From positions 1-6,033 of the forward strand of contig JAUWTC010000177.1 of NCBI GenBank assembly GCA_030609785.1: a DNA stretch of 6,033 nt. Direction: 5' to 3'. Below the pieces are notes generated by a model that saw nothing but the letters and a program-made list of their open reading frames with translations, was not told the DNA's origin and ran no database searches. Made by a program: the position numbers and the translations under genes. Below are positions 5,193 to 6,033 of the stretch, one piece after another. The first letter of the stretch is position 1. The number at the start of each line of letters is the position of its first letter. This DNA comes from Holophagae bacterium (GTDB lineage Bacteria > Acidobacteriota > Thermoanaerobaculia > Thermoanaerobaculales > Sulfomarinibacteraceae).

Positions 5193-6033
5193 ATGCCACT
5201 GAAGATCGGAGAACTTCTCCTCAAGGCACAGTTGATCAGCGAAGATCAGCTGGAAAAAGCCCTTGAGGACCAAAAACAGGCCGGCGGACGAGTCGGCGAA
5301 CATCTGGTCAAGCGGGACTTTGTCAGTGAAGAGGACATTCTGGACTGTTTGTCGCAGCAGTATGGCGTGCCGTCAATCAACCTCCGCCATTTCGACATCG
5401 ACGAATCCATCATTCGACTGATTCCAGCCGATGTTGCCCGGAAGTACGAATTCATCCCGGTGTCCAAGACCGGTGCGACCTTGACCGTCGCGATGAGTGA
5501 CCCGACCAACGTCTTCGCGATGGATGACATCACTTTTATTACCGGGTACCGCGTCGAACCCGTGGTGGCGTCCGAGGAAGCACTGCGAGAGGCGATCGAC
5601 AAGTATTTCGGCACGACCCACGCGATCGAGCTGAAAAAAGTGATGGACGACCTTTCGACCGTCGACGAAACCTCCCTCGAAGTCCTGGAGGAGGAGGAGG
5701 AACTGGATGTCGCCGACCTCGAGGCATCGGCGGACGAGGCGCCGGTCGTCCGGTTGGTCAACCTGATTCTGACCGATGCGCTCAAACGAGCCGCCTCCGA
5801 CATCCACATCGAACCCTACGAGAAGAGTTTCCGGGTTCGTTTTCGTATTGACGGCATCCTGTACGAGATCATGAATCCCCCACTCAAGCTCAAGGACGCC
5901 ATCTCCTCGAGAATCAAGATTCTGGCCAAGCTGGACATCGCGGAAAAGCGCCTGCCCCAGGACGGCCGGATCAAGATCAAGATGAAATTCAAGGGAAAGC
6001 CCAAGGAACTCGACTACCGCGTCTCGACTCTGC
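5193..6033 (+). CDS. pilB: PilB/GspE-family type IV pilus or type II secretion ATPase, N-terminal part (3' end beyond the window)
   Basis: Hexameric cytoplasmic ATPase that drives pilus extension or type II secretion. 280 residues are visible and the frame is open at the edge, before the Walker A motif. Domains: a tandem MshEN (cyclic-di-GMP binding) module at 4-27 and 33-56 with the typical 5-residue spacer; the rest of the N-domain (QYGVPSINL, IPADVARKYEFIPV, TLTVAMSDPTNV, about 56-106); an acidic linker with VLEEEEELDVADLE (164-177); and the start of the ATPase module with PVVRLVNLILTDAL (184-197), ASDIHIEPYE (201-210), VRFRIDGIL (215-223), AEKRLPQDGRI (250-260) and the DYRVSTL at the edge. 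The ATG at 5193 starts the conserved sequence directly; GGCGG 7-8 nt upstream is a weak ribosome site. PilB is the better guess because of the MshEN and linker; GspE or MshE stay possible. Confidence 0.88.
   Translation, partial: MPLKIGELLLKAQLISEDQLEKALEDQKQAGGRVGEHLVKRDFVSEEDILDCLSQQYGVPSINLRHFDIDESIIRLIPADVARKYEFIPVSKTGATLTVAMSDPTNVFAMDDITFITGYRVEPVVASEEALREAIDKYFGTTHAIELKKVMDDLSTVDETSLEVLEEEEELDVADLEASADEAPVVRLVNLILTDALKRAASDIHIEPYEKSFRVRFRIDGILYEIMNPPLKLKDAISSRIKILAKLDIAEKRLPQDGRIKIKMKFKGKPKELDYRVSTL

Noticed and set aside
5246..5809. Ser/Arg-rich minus-strand open frame of 187 residues
   Set aside because: It is antisense to the MshEN and ATPase segments of the PilB-like gene, which are conserved in the plus frame.

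Overview
The window reads as part of the chromosome of a GC-rich, diderm (LPS-making) bacterium. It carries two oppositely transcribed blocks of housekeeping genes and no mobile genes, RNA genes or CRISPR. Heptose-LPS genes and a type IV pilus/type II secretion ATPase point to a Gram-negative cell. The style of the ribosomal proteins, the 'alanine/glutamate' tail on S2 and the intergenic G-rich repeats would fit Acidobacteriota or a similar phylum, but that is an impression, not a proof.

Left block, minus strand (2320 down to 1): an uncharacterised 189-residue protein, then the ribosomal operon rplM (L13) - rpsI (S9) - rpsB (S2). The S2 gene runs off the left edge. The operon has a readable sigma70-type promoter (TTGACA, 17 bp, TAGAGT) with a second TTGACA 13 bp further upstream; the second copy overlaps the stop codon of the uncharacterised gene. 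A perfect 6-bp stem-loop lies where the mRNA should begin. Intercistronic gaps are 18 and 11 nt, so the three proteins are probably made from one message.

Divergent intergenic region (2321-2560): this non-coding stretch holds two arrays of a 7-bp telomere-like repeat in opposite orientation: (GGGATTA)-type on the plus strand at 2367-2401, and (CCCTAAA)-type at 2481-2517. They flank about 80 nt that contain a small hairpin. Each strand therefore has one potential G-quadruplex. This is the most unusual element of the window.

Right block, plus strand (2561-5120): hldA, hldC and a heptosyltransferase of glycosyltransferase family 9 (waaC-like), nearly or actually overlapping. Together they cover kinase, nucleotidyltransferase and transferase steps that build ADP-heptose and attach it to the LPS inner core; GmhA, GmhB and the epimerase HldD are not in the window. 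hldA seems to lack a Shine-Dalgarno site and may be leaderless. After a 72-nt gap with an extended -10 promoter comes the 5' part of a PilB/GspE-family ATPase gene. It has a complete tandem MshEN (cyclic-di-GMP binding type) motif and is cut by the right edge before its Walker A motif.

I found no clear novel multi-gene system here. The items worth a second look are the inverted heptamer arrays, the uncharacterised gene beside them, and the compact promoter/leader of the ribosomal operon.
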